DNA of 42,771 nucleotides from an uncultured Ferrovum sp. (GCA_903863375.1 CAIPBT010000074.1:1-42771); one strand, 5' to 3'; counted from the first letter of the stretch, positions 1-8,584 are shown. Numbers and translations are program-made. The notes: a model not told the origin generated them from the sequence alone.

Positions 1-938
1 ACCAGAGCCGAGCGGATGCCCGGTTCGAACGCGGCATGGCCGGCATCGGCCACCACCGTGTATTCGGCCTCGGGCCAGGCCAGATGCAGGTCGTGTGCTG
101 ACATCGCCGGACAGACTGCATCGTAGCGACCTTGCACGATGTAACCGGGCAGGTGGCGGATGCGTTCCACGCGATCCAGCAGGCTGTTCGGTGGCAGAAA
201 GATCTGATGGACGAAATAATGCGCCTCGATGCGTGCCAGGCTGAGCGCCACGGCGTCGCTGGCGAAATGGGATACCGTGCCGGGGCTCGGCAGCAGCGTG
301 CTGCAGGCGCCCTCATAGGTTCCCCAGGCTCGCGCAGCCGGCAGATGGATGGCCGGATCGGGATCGATCAGCCGTCGGTGATAGGCGTGCAGCAGGTCGC
401 CGTGCTCGGCGGCCGGAATGTGTCCGCTGAACTGGGCCCAGCGATCCGGAAAGATATGGCGCAGGCCATACAGGAACCAGTCGATTTCAACCGGCCGGCA
501 CAAGAAGATGCCGCGCAGGATCAGGCCCAGGCAGCTGTCCGGATGTTCCTCGGCGTAGGCCAGGGCGAGGGTGCTGCCCCACGAGCCACCAAACACCACC
601 CAACGTTCAATGCCCAGGCTTTCGCGCAGTCGCTCGATGTCTGCCACCAGATGTGGGGTGGTGTTGTCGTGCAACTCCCCAAAGGGCCGTGATCGTCCGG
701 CACCCCGCTGGTCGAAAATCACGATGCGATAGACCGCCGGATCGAAGAAACGCCGGTGCTGCGGGCCGGAACCGGCGCCCGGCCCGCCATGCAGGAACAC
801 CACAGGCAGGCCATCCGGGTTGCCGGACTCTTCCCAATACATCGAATGCAGCGCGTCCAGCGCGAGATGACCGCTGCGGTTGGGGGCGATTTCGGGAAAA
901 AGCGGTAATAGTTCCTGCGAATCAGTCAGGGGGGGCAT
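1..938 (-). CDS. pip: Proline iminopeptidase, 3' end cut by window edge
   Basis: Alpha/beta-hydrolase of the S33 family that removes N-terminal proline from peptides in the cytoplasm. Reading leftwards from an ATG at 936-938, the protein starts MPPLTDSQELLPLFPEIAP and stays open to the window edge, about 312 residues, close to the usual 315-320, so only a few C-terminal residues are missing. Visible signatures are HGGPGAGSGP near residue 50 (oxyanion hole), FDQRGAGRS near 75, the nucleophile elbow GGSWGS with Ser about residue 119, the acid in GRYDAVCP and the catalytic His in AGHAAFEPG. It is divergent from phaZ across a 166-bp gap. The family call is secure; physiological substrates are inferred from the family. 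Confidence 0.93.
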   Translation of the reverse strand, partial: MPPLTDSQELLPLFPEIAPNRSGHLALDALHSMYWEESGNPDGLPVVFLHGGPGAGSGPQHRRFFDPAVYRIVIFDQRGAGRSRPFGELHDNTTPHLVADIERLRESLGIERWVVFGGSWGSTLALAYAEEHPDSCLGLILRGIFLCRPVEIDWFLYGLRHIFPDRWAQFSGHIPAAEHGDLLHAYHRRLIDPDPAIHLPAARAWGTYEGACSTLLPSPGTVSHFASDAVALSLARIEAHYFVHQIFLPPNSLLDRVERIRHLPGYIVQGRYDAVCPAMSAHDLHLAWPEAEYTVVADAGHAAFEPGIRSAL

Positions 939-1104
939 TGGATTGGCTCAATTTCGGGTGAAAAATGCCGTAGCGACAGGTGCCCGTGACGATCGGTATG
1001 GCCCCTGGGACGGCTATGTTATTGTTGTGTCGTTTTGTATTGTTCAGAACTGTCAACGTGCGCGCCAAACCGCGGCGTTCAGGGGATTACCCGGAGACTT
1101 TCGC

Positions 1105-2325
1105 ATGCTATATGAACTTCACGAAATGCAGCACGCCTGTTTCGCGCCATTTCGTCTGATGGCCCATGCAACGGTCGGGTTCTACACCCATCCCAGCAGT
1201 CCGCTGAGCTACTCCCCACTGTCTCGTGCCATTGCTGCCGGTTCCGACCTGCTGTTACGCACCACGCAGCGTTACGAAAAACCACGTTTCAATCTGCCCT
1301 TCACCCGGCACGGCGACCAGTCCGTCGAGGTGCAGGAGGAAGTGGCACTAGACCTGCCATTTTGCCGCCTGCTGCACTTCCACAAACCGACCGTATCAAA
1401 TCCCGGTCCGGTGGTGCTGATTGTGGCGCCGCTGTCCGGTCACTATGCCACCCTGTTGCGTGACACGGTGCGCGCTTTCATCCAGGACCACGATGTCTAT
1501 GTAACGGACTGGGTGGACGCGAAAACAGTTCCGCTCACCCATGGCACATTTCATTTTGACGACTACGTCCGGTATGTCCGGCAGTTCCTCACCCACCTGA
1601 GCGGCCGCGCCCACGTGGTGTCGGTGTGCCAACCCACCGTGCCGGTGCTGGTGGCGGTGGCGCTGATGGCGGCCGAGCAGGACGCTGCCCAGCCCCGGTC
1701 GATGATCATGATGGGTGGGCCGATCGATACCCGCTGCAATCCCACCACCGTCAACGCCTTCGCCACCGAACACACGCTCGACTGGTTCGCCGAGAACGTG
1801 ATCTATCACGTGCCAGCGAAATACCCCGGCTACAGCCGGCGCGTCTACCCGGGCTTCCTGCAGCATGCCGGTTTCATTGCCATGAATCCGGGGCGGCACA
1901 TCGACTCGCATCGCGATTACTTCTATCACCTGATCCAGGGCGATGGCGAAAGCGTCAATTCACATCGCGCGTTTTACGATGAGTACAACGCCGTGATGGA
2001 TCTGCCGGCCGAGTATTACCTCGAGACGATTGAACGGGTGTTCCAGCAACACGCGCTGCCGGCAGGCACTTTGATGTCCTGTGGGCAGCTGGTGCGTCCG
2101 CAGCTGATCCGCTCGCCGGCGCTAATGACGGTGGAGGGCGAACTCGACGACATCTCCGGCAACGGCCAGACCGAGTCCGCGCATGGGTTGTGCACCGGCA
2201 TTCCAGCCGACCGTCATGCCCATCTGACCGCGCGTGAAGTTGGCCATTACGGTATTTTCAGCGGCCGCCGTTTTCGCGAAATCATTTATCCGCAGCTGCG
2301 CGCCTTCATCGGGCGTTTCGACTGA
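1105..2325 (+). CDS. phaZ: Intracellular polyhydroxybutyrate depolymerase
   Basis: Mobilises stored PHB from native granules, releasing 3-hydroxybutyrate units. The 406-residue protein has the length and features of the Ralstonia PhaZ1 type: N-terminal MLYELHEMQHACFAP, and the motif SVCQPTVP with a cysteine (residue 175) where serine hydrolases have serine, which is the known nucleophile of this class. A C-terminal EVGHYGIFSG supplies the catalytic His. There is no signal peptide, as expected for an enzyme acting on cytoplasmic granules. I chose the ATG at 1105 because homologous sequence begins there; the open frame extends further upstream to 880 without recognisable sequence. It lies 52 bp before regB, with phaM downstream and a 3-hydroxybutyrate dehydrogenase at 14.8 kb completing the breakdown route. 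Confidence 0.92.
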   Translation: MLYELHEMQHACFAPFRLMAHATVGFYTHPSSPLSYSPLSRAIAAGSDLLLRTTQRYEKPRFNLPFTRHGDQSVEVQEEVALDLPFCRLLHFHKPTVSNPGPVVLIVAPLSGHYATLLRDTVRAFIQDHDVYVTDWVDAKTVPLTHGTFHFDDYVRYVRQFLTHLSGRAHVVSVCQPTVPVLVAVALMAAEQDAAQPRSMIMMGGPIDTRCNPTTVNAFATEHTLDWFAENVIYHVPAKYPGYSRRVYPGFLQHAGFIAMNPGRHIDSHRDYFYHLIQGDGESVNSHRAFYDEYNAVMDLPAEYYLETIERVFQQHALPAGTLMSCGQLVRPQLIRSPALMTVEGELDDISGNGQTESAHGLCTGIPADRHAHLTAREVGHYGIFSGRRFREIIYPQLRAFIGRFD

Positions 2326-2377
2326 GCGGCAGTTGATGATGCATCCGCTTAAGGCCTGAACAGGGCTGCCAACGGCT

Positions 2378-3706
2378 GTGACGATTCCGATCGCTGCGGG
2401 GTGGCAGGCGGGAGTGCCATCGGCACCCCAGCCTGGCACCGATGACACCCCCGCCCGCGCCAACCTGCGCCGGCTCGCCGTGCTGCGACTGGTCGCACTG
2501 GTCGGCTTGGGAACGCTGGCGTGGACCTTGCGTGGCGCACTGGGGTTGGCGGTATCCGCGCAAGGTCTGCTGCTGAGCGGTGTGGCGGTGCTGCTGTTGA
2601 GCGTCGCAACGCTGTGGCGCTGCGGGCAGCCCTGGCCGGTGCGCTCGCACGAACTGGCCCTGCACCTCGCGCTGGACATCCTCGCCCTGAGCGCGGTGTT
2701 CCAGGCCAGCAGCGGTGCTGCCAACCCTTTTGTATCGCTCTACCTCGTGCCGGTGGTGGTGGCAGCCACCACCCTGCCGCGCGTGCAGGTGTGGCTGCTC
2801 GCGGCGCTGGCCTGTGCTGGCTACTCGGCGCTGCTGCTGGAGTACGCGCCCTTGCTGAGTCACCATCATCACCCAGGGGCGCCTGCCGAATTTGATCTGC
2901 ATGTGGTGGGCATGTGGGGCAATTTCGTGCTGAGCACGGCCATCATCGGCGTGGCGGTCGTCAATATGGGCGCTGCCTTGCGTGCCCGCGAAGCGCACCT
3001 GGCGCTGGTCCGGGAAAACATGTTGCGCAACGAACAGATCCTCGGCCTAGCCACCCTGGCCGCCGGTGCAGCCCATGAACTGGGTACGCCGCTGTCGACG
3101 CTTGCGGTGCTGAGTCGGGAACTCGAACTGGAATGCGCCGACCGGCCTGACCTGCAGGAGGATTTCCGGCTGGTACGTGCCCAGGTGGCTGCGTGCAAGG
3201 AGATCATCCAGCGCATGCTGGCCCGCAATGCGGCTACTGAGGGTGGCACGCATGAGCCGGTATCGCTGCAGGTCTATCTGGAAAGCGTGCTTGACCAGTG
3301 GCGCCTGATGCGACCGCGCACCGCGCTGGGCTGGCAGCCTGGCAATCTCGGCGCGCAGACCCCGGCGGTGCGTCAGGACGTCAGCCTCGCCCAAGCGGTG
3401 ATCAGCGTGCTGAACAACGCTGCGGATGCGTCGCCGCACGGCATCACGGTTGAGGCGCAGCTTGATCAGGCCGTGCTGCGCCTGCGAGTGCTCGATGAAG
3501 GCAAGGGGGTGGATTCGCTGGTCGCCCGCCAACTGGGACGAGCCTGGGTAACCAGCAAGGATGGGCAGGGCAGGGGCCTGGGCCTGTTTCTCACGAACGC
3601 CACCCTGGAGCGCCTGGGGGGGACGGTCCGGTTGTCGAACCGGCCGGAAGGCGGCGCGTGCACGCTCATTGAATTGCCCCTGCGATCGATCGAGGCACGG
3701 CCATGA
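2378..3706 (+). CDS. regB: Redox sensor histidine kinase RegB/PrrB
   Basis: Membrane sensor kinase of the RegB/PrrB/ActS family, which senses respiratory quinone and redox state and phosphorylates RegA. The 442-residue protein has about six hydrophobic N-terminal segments (residues 30-200), including the quinone-site motif GAANPFVSLYLVPV (113-126). The H-box AAGAAHELGTPLSTLA places the phosphoacceptor at His233. Cys273 in QVAACKEII sits where the redox-active Cys of RegB lies. An N-box (NNAADASP) and G-boxes (DEGKGVD, GRGLGLFL) follow. The start is GTG at 2378; no ATG lies nearby. It overlaps regA by 4 bp (ATGA), so the two are translationally coupled. A histidine run (SHHHH, near residue 161) in an extramembrane loop is unusual. 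Confidence 0.93.
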   Translation: MTIPIAAGWQAGVPSAPQPGTDDTPARANLRRLAVLRLVALVGLGTLAWTLRGALGLAVSAQGLLLSGVAVLLLSVATLWRCGQPWPVRSHELALHLALDILALSAVFQASSGAANPFVSLYLVPVVVAATTLPRVQVWLLAALACAGYSALLLEYAPLLSHHHHPGAPAEFDLHVVGMWGNFVLSTAIIGVAVVNMGAALRAREAHLALVRENMLRNEQILGLATLAAGAAHELGTPLSTLAVLSRELELECADRPDLQEDFRLVRAQVAACKEIIQRMLARNAATEGGTHEPVSLQVYLESVLDQWRLMRPRTALGWQPGNLGAQTPAVRQDVSLAQAVISVLNNAADASPHGITVEAQLDQAVLRLRVLDEGKGVDSLVARQLGRAWVTSKDGQGRGLGLFLTNATLERLGGTVRLSNRPEGGACTLIELPLRSIEARP

Positions 3707-4257
3707 CGACAGCGCCGGGGTCGCTGTTGCTGGTGGACGATGACGCCACCCTGGCGGATGTGCTCGCCCGCGCCCTCACCCGTCGCGGCTTTGTCGTGCG
3801 CGTTGCCCTGTCTGTGCAGAGCGCCCTCGACGCGGTGGTTGACTGGCAGCCGGATGCGGCGGTGCTTGACCTGAAATTGGGGGATGGCTCCGGACTCCAT
3901 CTGGTCAGTACCCTGCGCGCGCGGTTTCCGGCGATCCGCCTGCTGATGCTGACGGGATACGCCAGTCTGGCAACCGCGGTGGAAGCCATCAAGCTTGGCG
4001 CCGACGATTACCTGGCCAAACCGGTGGATGCCGATCAGGTGTTCACGGCATTGCGGGGACAGCGTCTGCTGCAGCATGACCTGCCGCCCGAGCTGCCGGA
4101 GGATGCCATGAGCATGCATCGCCTGGAATGGGAGCATATCCAGCGCGTGCTGCTGGAGGCCAATGGCAATATCTCGGAGGCTGCGCGGGTGCTTGGCATG
4201 CACCGCCGAACCCTGCAACGCAAGCTGCTCAAACGCCCGAGTCCAGCGCAAGGCTGA
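3703..4257 (+). CDS. regA: Redox response regulator RegA/PrrA
   Basis: DNA-binding partner of RegB that globally adjusts respiration and related redox pathways. The 184-residue protein has a receiver with acidic pocket VDDD (11-14), phosphoacceptor Asp56 in AVLDLKLGDG, Thr in MLTGYAS and Lys in LAKPVDADQ. A short linker leads to a Fis-type helix-turn-helix (GNISEAARVLGMHRRTLQRK) that is nearly diagnostic of RegA/PrrA. The start ATG overlaps the regB stop. The last codons and stop fall inside the first copy of a degenerate repeat that continues downstream (4245-4330). Targets cannot be read from this window; location between phaZ and phaM suggests but does not prove a link to PHB metabolism. 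Confidence 0.94.
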   Translation: MTTAPGSLLLVDDDATLADVLARALTRRGFVVRVALSVQSALDAVVDWQPDAAVLDLKLGDGSGLHLVSTLRARFPAIRLLMLTGYASLATAVEAIKLGADDYLAKPVDADQVFTALRGQRLLQHDLPPELPEDAMSMHRLEWEHIQRVLLEANGNISEAARVLGMHRRTLQRKLLKRPSPAQG

Positions 4258-4330
4258 CGGCGGCCCCAGCGCAAGGCTGACGGCAGCAGTGCAAGGCTGA
4301 CAGTGGGAGCAGCGCAGGGCTGACGGCAGC
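4245..4330 (+). repeat. Degenerate ~20-bp repeat overlapping the end of regA
   Basis: Four imperfect copies of a unit resembling AGCGCAAGGCTGACGGC begin near 4245, 4268, 4287 and 4311. The first copy contains the regA stop codon (TGA at 4255-4257), and each copy carries the same TGA. Spacing is irregular, about 20-24 bp. No terminator is evident here, and phaM begins 66 bp further on. The array probably arose by local duplication of the regA 3' end. Confidence 0.75.
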
Positions 4331-4395
4331 AGCCGGGTGTCGCATACTGCGGGTGGCGTGGGAGCTGGCACGCCGTTGCCCCAGGGGAGAACACC

Positions 4396-4812
4396 ATGAG
4401 CAAGGATACGCCCACGCAGGAGATGTTCGAAGCCTTTCAGAAGATGATCAATCCGATGGCCTTTCCTATGCAGCATCTGCTGATGGGCGGGATGAAACTG
4501 GAAGACGTCGAACGCAAGATTTCGGAGCTGCAGACAGTACACCACTGGCTTGCCACCAATCTTGGCATGCTCGACCTGAGCATCAAGACCCTGGAATATC
4601 AACGCGCCCTGCTGCAGCCTGGCCAGGCGGGCAATGCCTCCGGTCCGGAAACCCGGGCCGAGAATCCGTTTCTCAACCCGGCGCTCTGGCCTTGGCCCTA
4701 CGGGCAGGCCGGTGCACCGGCGGGGTCGGCGACCGGGGCGGATGGCAACCCCAAAACCGCCGGGACCGACGCCGCTGCCGGCAAGGCCGCTGCAACGCGC
4801 AAGCCTCGCTGA
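4396..4812 (+). CDS. phaM: PhaM-like PHB granule protein
   Basis: The 138-residue protein matches the PhaM type known from Ralstonia, which binds and activates PHA synthase and tethers granules to the nucleoid. The N-terminal half contains the conserved core LEDVERKISELQTVHHWL followed by NLGMLDLSIKTLEYQRALL (about residues 34-75). The second half is low-complexity with an Ala/Lys/Arg-rich tail (GKAAATRKPR) like the DNA-binding C-terminus of PhaM, though shorter and less repetitive. A strong ribosome site (AGGGGAGA) lies 7 bp before the ATG. Context with phaZ supports the call. Synthase activation is inferred from the family. Confidence 0.82.
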   Translation: MSKDTPTQEMFEAFQKMINPMAFPMQHLLMGGMKLEDVERKISELQTVHHWLATNLGMLDLSIKTLEYQRALLQPGQAGNASGPETRAENPFLNPALWPWPYGQAGAPAGSATGADGNPKTAGTDAAAGKAAATRKPR

Positions 4813-4851
4813 TGCACTGAACGGTCTATGGCCTCCGGAAATTCCGCGTCC

Positions 4852-5601
4852 ATGCTGCAACGCTTCCTACCCTGCCTGTTCCCGTTGCTGGCCGGCCTGG
4901 CCTGTGGGTGTCCTGCCACCGCGAGTGCCGCAGCAACCGGAGGGGGGGCCGAACACCTGCCCATCAGCACGGCGCCAGTTCCGCATCGGGTATCCGACGG
5001 CCAGCTGTTGCGCGAGGTCACACTGCATGGCCTCAACGGTCCATCGCGCCGTCTGTCGAGCTATCGCGGCAAGCCATTGATCATCAATGTGTGGGCGAGC
5101 TGGTGCGGACCCTGTCGGGAAGAATCGGCGTCACTCGAACGGCTGGCGTGGAGTCCCTTGGGGGCTTCGTTCGCTGTGATTGGCATCTCTACGGACGATT
5201 ACGCCGAGAACGCCCAGGGTTGGTTGCGCCAGTCAAACGCCACCTTGAATCACTACCTCGATCATCAACTCGAGATGGAAACCATGCTCGGGGCAGACCA
5301 TTTGCCACTCACCGTGCTGGTGGATGCCGACGGCCGCGTGCTGCGGCGGGTTACCGGAGCACAGGAATGGGATGGCGCCGAGGCGGTCCGCATGATCCGA
5401 TCCACGTTCCACCTGCCGCCGTCAGTCCGGCTCAATGCGCTCCAGGGTAACGAAGTCGAGGTCGTACGCGTTGCGATCGTCGGCCGCACGATGGACGCGC
5501 GCCGCTTCCTGCCAGCGGCCTTCGGCAAGCGGCGGGAAATGCGCGTCGCCCGCCAGGGTGGCAGCGATTTCGGTGACGTGCAGGCGTCTGGCCAGCGGTA
5601 G
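4852..5601 (+). CDS. TlpA/ResA-type thioredoxin with unusual C-terminal extension
   Basis: Periplasmic membrane-anchored thioredoxin-like protein. The ATG at 4852 gives a signal sequence ending LLAGLACGC, which looks like a lipobox; an ATG at 4828 would add eight residues. The redoxin fold follows, with active site WASWCGPCREE (CxxC), then GISTDD and the cis-Pro region HLPLTVLVDADG. Family members usually end shortly after the helix seen here as EAVRMIRSTF. This frame instead runs on for about 60 residues that are exactly antisense to the end of folA, giving a 180-bp convergent overlap. The tail has no recognisable domain and probably reflects loss of the original stop. The thiol partner is unknown; cytochrome c maturation or general disulfide reduction is possible. 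Confidence 0.85.
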   Translation: MLQRFLPCLFPLLAGLACGCPATASAAATGGGAEHLPISTAPVPHRVSDGQLLREVTLHGLNGPSRRLSSYRGKPLIINVWASWCGPCREESASLERLAWSPLGASFAVIGISTDDYAENAQGWLRQSNATLNHYLDHQLEMETMLGADHLPLTVLVDADGRVLRRVTGAQEWDGAEAVRMIRSTFHLPPSVRLNALQGNEVEVVRVAIVGRTMDARRFLPAAFGKRREMRVARQGGSDFGDVQASGQR

Positions 5602-5937
5602 CAGCTGCCGGTAAACCTCGGCACCGCCAATCACAAACAGCACAGGGGCAGGGCCGACCAAGGCCAGGGCGGCATCGATGCTGCCCACCAGTTCCACCCC
5701 GTCGAGGGATGCCGTCTGGCTGGCTGGATGCTGTCGGGTCAACACCAGATTGCGCCGCCCAGGCAGGGGCCGGCCGATCGCCAGATGCGTCTTGCGCCCC
5801 ATCAGAATCGGATGGCCGGTGGTCAGTTCGCGAAAAAAAGCCAGATCGGCCGGCAGATGCCACGGCATGCCGTTGTCGCGGCCAATCACCCGATTGCGGG
5901 TATGGGCAACCACCAAGGCAAGCAGGGTAGTGTCCAT
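5422..5937 (-). CDS. folA: Dihydrofolate reductase
   Basis: NADPH-dependent reduction of dihydrofolate to tetrahydrofolate in the cytoplasm. The 171-residue protein starts MDTTLLALVVAHTRNRVIG and shows the family hallmarks in order: NGMPWHLPADLAFF with the substrate-binding acid, TTGHPILMGRKTH, LPGRRNLVLTR, and FVIGGAEVYRQLLP near residue 110. The ATG at 5935-5937 gives the normal family length. An in-frame ATG further upstream would run into the pqqU stop region and adds no homologous residues. The gene is convergent with and overlaps the thioredoxin gene by 180 bp, and lies 88 bp downstream of pqqU on the same strand. Confidence 0.95.
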   Translation of the reverse strand: MDTTLLALVVAHTRNRVIGRDNGMPWHLPADLAFFRELTTGHPILMGRKTHLAIGRPLPGRRNLVLTRQHPASQTASLDGVELVGSIDAALALVGPAPVLFVIGGAEVYRQLLPLARRLHVTEIAATLAGDAHFPPLAEGRWQEAARVHRAADDRNAYDLDFVTLERIEPD

Positions 5938-6025
5938 CCCTGCGGCGCCGGGTGGGCTGCTGGTGTCTGGTCGGGACAGCTGCAGCCCTTGCGCGTCCGA
6001 CCCGCTCGGGGCGTCGCGGGATGGA

Positions 6026-8314
6026 TCAGAGGAAGTCATACCGCGCGCGCAGGCCCAGGGTGCCGGTGCGCACCGGCGAGGGCTCGAAATAGCGGCCATT
6101 CGCTTCATTCACGATCACCGAACCGGAGTAGGTCCGGTTGAGGGCATTGTCGATGCGCGCGAACTCCTCAAACCGCCAGTTGCCGGCCCCCTGGTGCAGT
6201 GCCAATCGCAGGTTGACGGTGGTGAAGGTGCCGGCAGCTGCGGTGTTGGTGTCGTTGGCAAACACCTTGTCGCTGTAGCGCAACTCGATCCCAGCAGACG
6301 CCGGGGTGGTGTGCCAGGCCAATTCGCCGAAGGCAATCCGGCGACCCACGCCGGGCAGATGGTTGCCGGCCAGCACCTGGGTGATGCCGGAGGCGGTGCT
6401 GCTGCTGAAGGCACTGCTGTAAGTGGCGTTCAGCCACGTGTAGGCGCCATAGGCGGTCAGGCTCGGGGCCAGGTCGCGCTCCACCGACAGCTCGACACCA
6501 TCGCGGGTGGTTCCTGGCACATTCTGGAAGTAGGACTTGCCGCTCACATTCGCCAGCACCGCCAGTTCATCCCGCGTCAGGATGCGGAACGCCGCGAGAT
6601 TGGCCCGGGTGTCTTCGTCCAGCAAGGTTTTGGTACCCACCTCATAGTTGTCGCTGGTCGACGGGCGCAGGCTGTAATTCAGGCTGGTACCGCTGCCGGT
6701 GACGGCCCCGGTCGGGCCAAACACCGGCGTATAGGCCAGTTCGGAGAACGCCGGCGTCTCAAATCCGCGACCGTAATTGGCATACACGCTGACGGTGTCG
6801 ATGGGCTGGTAGCTCACGCCCAGCGCCGGACTGGTATTGGTGTACTGCGCGGCACCCGGGATCGCGCCGAGGTAGGCCTGGGTGGAAAACTGCACCAGGC
6901 TGTGGCGCAACCCGGCAGCGATCAGCACGTCGCTGCGCGGCGACCACTGGCCTTGCACATACGTGTTGGCCGCAGTTACCTGGTCGTCTTCCGAGCGCTT
7001 CAGGGTGCCGCGCTGGGTGTTGCCGTCGCTGCCGATGGCGCTGTCGAAGGATTTGCGGTTTTCGTTTTGCAGCTCGTAACTGCCGCCCAGCGTGAACTCG
7101 GCCTTGCCGCCGAGCAGGGTGGTCCGTCCGGTCACGTGCAGGTCGGTGCCACTGTACTGCCGGTCAAGGTCGACCACGCCGTTGCTGCCGATATTGGGGT
7201 TGTTCGCCACCAGCGTGCTGGGCACCAGAAACTGCAGCACGCGCCGTTGCCCCACGTACGCGGTGGCCTCCAGATCGGCACTGTCGTTCAGGTGGCGCTG
7301 GTAATCAAGCCCGAGCTGTTCATTGTTGATGGTCTTGCGGCTATCCCACTTCAGCACGCCCGGATCGACACCACGCGGATTCGCGGCCACCTGGGCCGCC
7401 GTCAGTCCGGACGGATCCTCGGTGTCCGGCTGCGCCAGCAGGTTGGCAACCAGGGTGAGCCGGCCTTGCGGGTCGGTCGGTATCACCAATTTCGCATTGG
7501 TTTCTTCGCGGATGGCGGCGCTGTGCTCACGGTACCCCTGGGTTTTGAACTGCGAAGCATCCAGCAGGTAATTCACGCCTTCCGGCGTTGTCCCGCCGGC
7601 CTCGAGGCTGCGCTTGCTCATGCCATAACTGCCGGCCAGATAGCCAAATTCAAGCTCCGGCTTTGCGGCGCCATCGCGGGTGGTGGCGCGGATCACGCCA
7701 CCGGAGGCATTGCCATAAATGGTGGCAAACGGGCCACGCAGCACCTCCACGCTCTGGGCCGCATCCAAATTGAAGTTAGCCGCCTGGCCCTGACCATCCG
7801 GCGAACTCGCTGGAATGCCATCCACCAGCAGGCGGATGCCTCGGGTGCCGAAGGTCGAGCGGCTGCCGAAGCCACGGATGGAAACCTGCAGGTCTTGCGC
7901 ATAGTTCTGGCGGTTCTGGATGACCAGTCCGGGAATGCGGTTCAGAGTTTCCGACAGGTTGACGCCCGCTTGGCCGTCCAGCAGCCGGTCGGCATCGACG
8001 GCATCGATCGACAGCGGCAGTACAAAACTGTTCTGACGCGATCGCGTGGCACTCACCACCACCGGATCCAGGCTGCCCTTCACGGCGATGGCGCCCGGCG
8101 GGATGGCCGCCGTTTCCGGCGCGGCCGTACCTCGATCGGCGGTCGTTGCCGTGTCTGCGGCAATCACGATGGTGTCGGCACCCGCGGCCAGGCCGGCCGG
8201 GCTGATCGCCGTCACGCTGCCGGCGACGATGGCACGGATCAGCAGGGGCAGCAGGGCACGTGCCGGCAGGACGGCTGCAGGCAGGGGCAGGGCAGGGTGA
8301 TATTTCAGGGTCAT
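6026..8314 (-). CDS. pqqU: TonB-dependent outer-membrane receptor, PqqU/YncD type
   Basis: Predicted outer-membrane importer of pyrroloquinoline quinone. After a signal sequence (about residues 1-45) comes a plug domain and then a 22-strand barrel; length is 762. The plug segment NLSETLNRIPGLVIQNRQNY and the following SIRGFGSRSTFGTRGIRLLV and LRGPFATIYGNASGGVI closely match my recollection of E. coli YncD (PqqU), as does the C-terminal GSVIVNEANGRYFEPSPVR. YncD has been reported as a TonB-dependent PQQ transporter. Placement directly after the pqq operon on the same strand strongly supports PQQ as substrate. The ATG at 8312-8314 follows a weak GAAAAG site. The gene has its own leader containing a 13-bp tandem repeat, separated from pqqE by a terminator. 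Confidence 0.9.
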   Translation of the reverse strand: MTLKYHPALPLPAAVLPARALLPLLIRAIVAGSVTAISPAGLAAGADTIVIAADTATTADRGTAAPETAAIPPGAIAVKGSLDPVVVSATRSRQNSFVLPLSIDAVDADRLLDGQAGVNLSETLNRIPGLVIQNRQNYAQDLQVSIRGFGSRSTFGTRGIRLLVDGIPASSPDGQGQAANFNLDAAQSVEVLRGPFATIYGNASGGVIRATTRDGAAKPELEFGYLAGSYGMSKRSLEAGGTTPEGVNYLLDASQFKTQGYREHSAAIREETNAKLVIPTDPQGRLTLVANLLAQPDTEDPSGLTAAQVAANPRGVDPGVLKWDSRKTINNEQLGLDYQRHLNDSADLEATAYVGQRRVLQFLVPSTLVANNPNIGSNGVVDLDRQYSGTDLHVTGRTTLLGGKAEFTLGGSYELQNENRKSFDSAIGSDGNTQRGTLKRSEDDQVTAANTYVQGQWSPRSDVLIAAGLRHSLVQFSTQAYLGAIPGAAQYTNTSPALGVSYQPIDTVSVYANYGRGFETPAFSELAYTPVFGPTGAVTGSGTSLNYSLRPSTSDNYEVGTKTLLDEDTRANLAAFRILTRDELAVLANVSGKSYFQNVPGTTRDGVELSVERDLAPSLTAYGAYTWLNATYSSAFSSSTASGITQVLAGNHLPGVGRRIAFGELAWHTTPASAGIELRYSDKVFANDTNTAAAGTFTTVNLRLALHQGAGNWRFEEFARIDNALNRTYSGSVIVNEANGRYFEPSPVRTGTLGLRARYDFL

Positions 8315-8374
8315 GGAAAGCAGCTTTTCAGAGAATGGGCAAAAGTCGGAAAGGGACAGGTGTTCAGAAATCGG

Positions 8375-8439
8375 CGTCAGCCACCGGGGTCGGCAACAGG
8401 CGTCAGCAACAGACGTCAGCAACAGACGTCAGCAACCGC
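8375..8439. repeat. 13-bp tandem repeat in the pqqU leader
   Basis: Five head-to-tail 13-bp units begin at 8375, 8388, 8401, 8414 and 8427. The two units at 8401 and 8414 are identical (CGTCAGCAACAGA) and the outer ones are degenerate. The array lies 61 bp upstream of the pqqU start codon, between that gene and the pqqE terminator, so it is likely part of the pqqU promoter or 5' leader. It lies in no gene I can support. Confidence 0.85.
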
Positions 8440-8523
8440 CGGCTGACAGCCTTGGCCCGCGCCGGTGCCAGAGGGCAGAACCGGAGGATGGTGCCGGAGG
8501 ATGGTGCAAAGTTGGCGCTGACC

Positions 8524-8552
8524 AAAAACAGCACGCCGCCCGAGGGCGGCGT
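8524..8552 (-). terminator. Rho-independent terminator of the pqq operon
   Basis: On the minus strand an 8-9-bp GC stem (ACGCCGCC pairing with GGCGGCGT, tiny loop) is followed after three bases by five T. It lies 32 bp past the pqqE stop, so transcription of pqqABCDE should end before pqqU. Confidence 0.8.
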
Positions 8553-8584
8553 ACGCAGGCTGACATCGGTGTCAGCCCGCGAGG

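Noticed and set aside
5678-8446. A 922-codon open frame on the plus strand
   Set aside because: It is exactly antisense to pqqU, whose protein has clear family motifs; long antisense frames are expected in GC-rich coding DNA, and the translated product resembles no protein I know.
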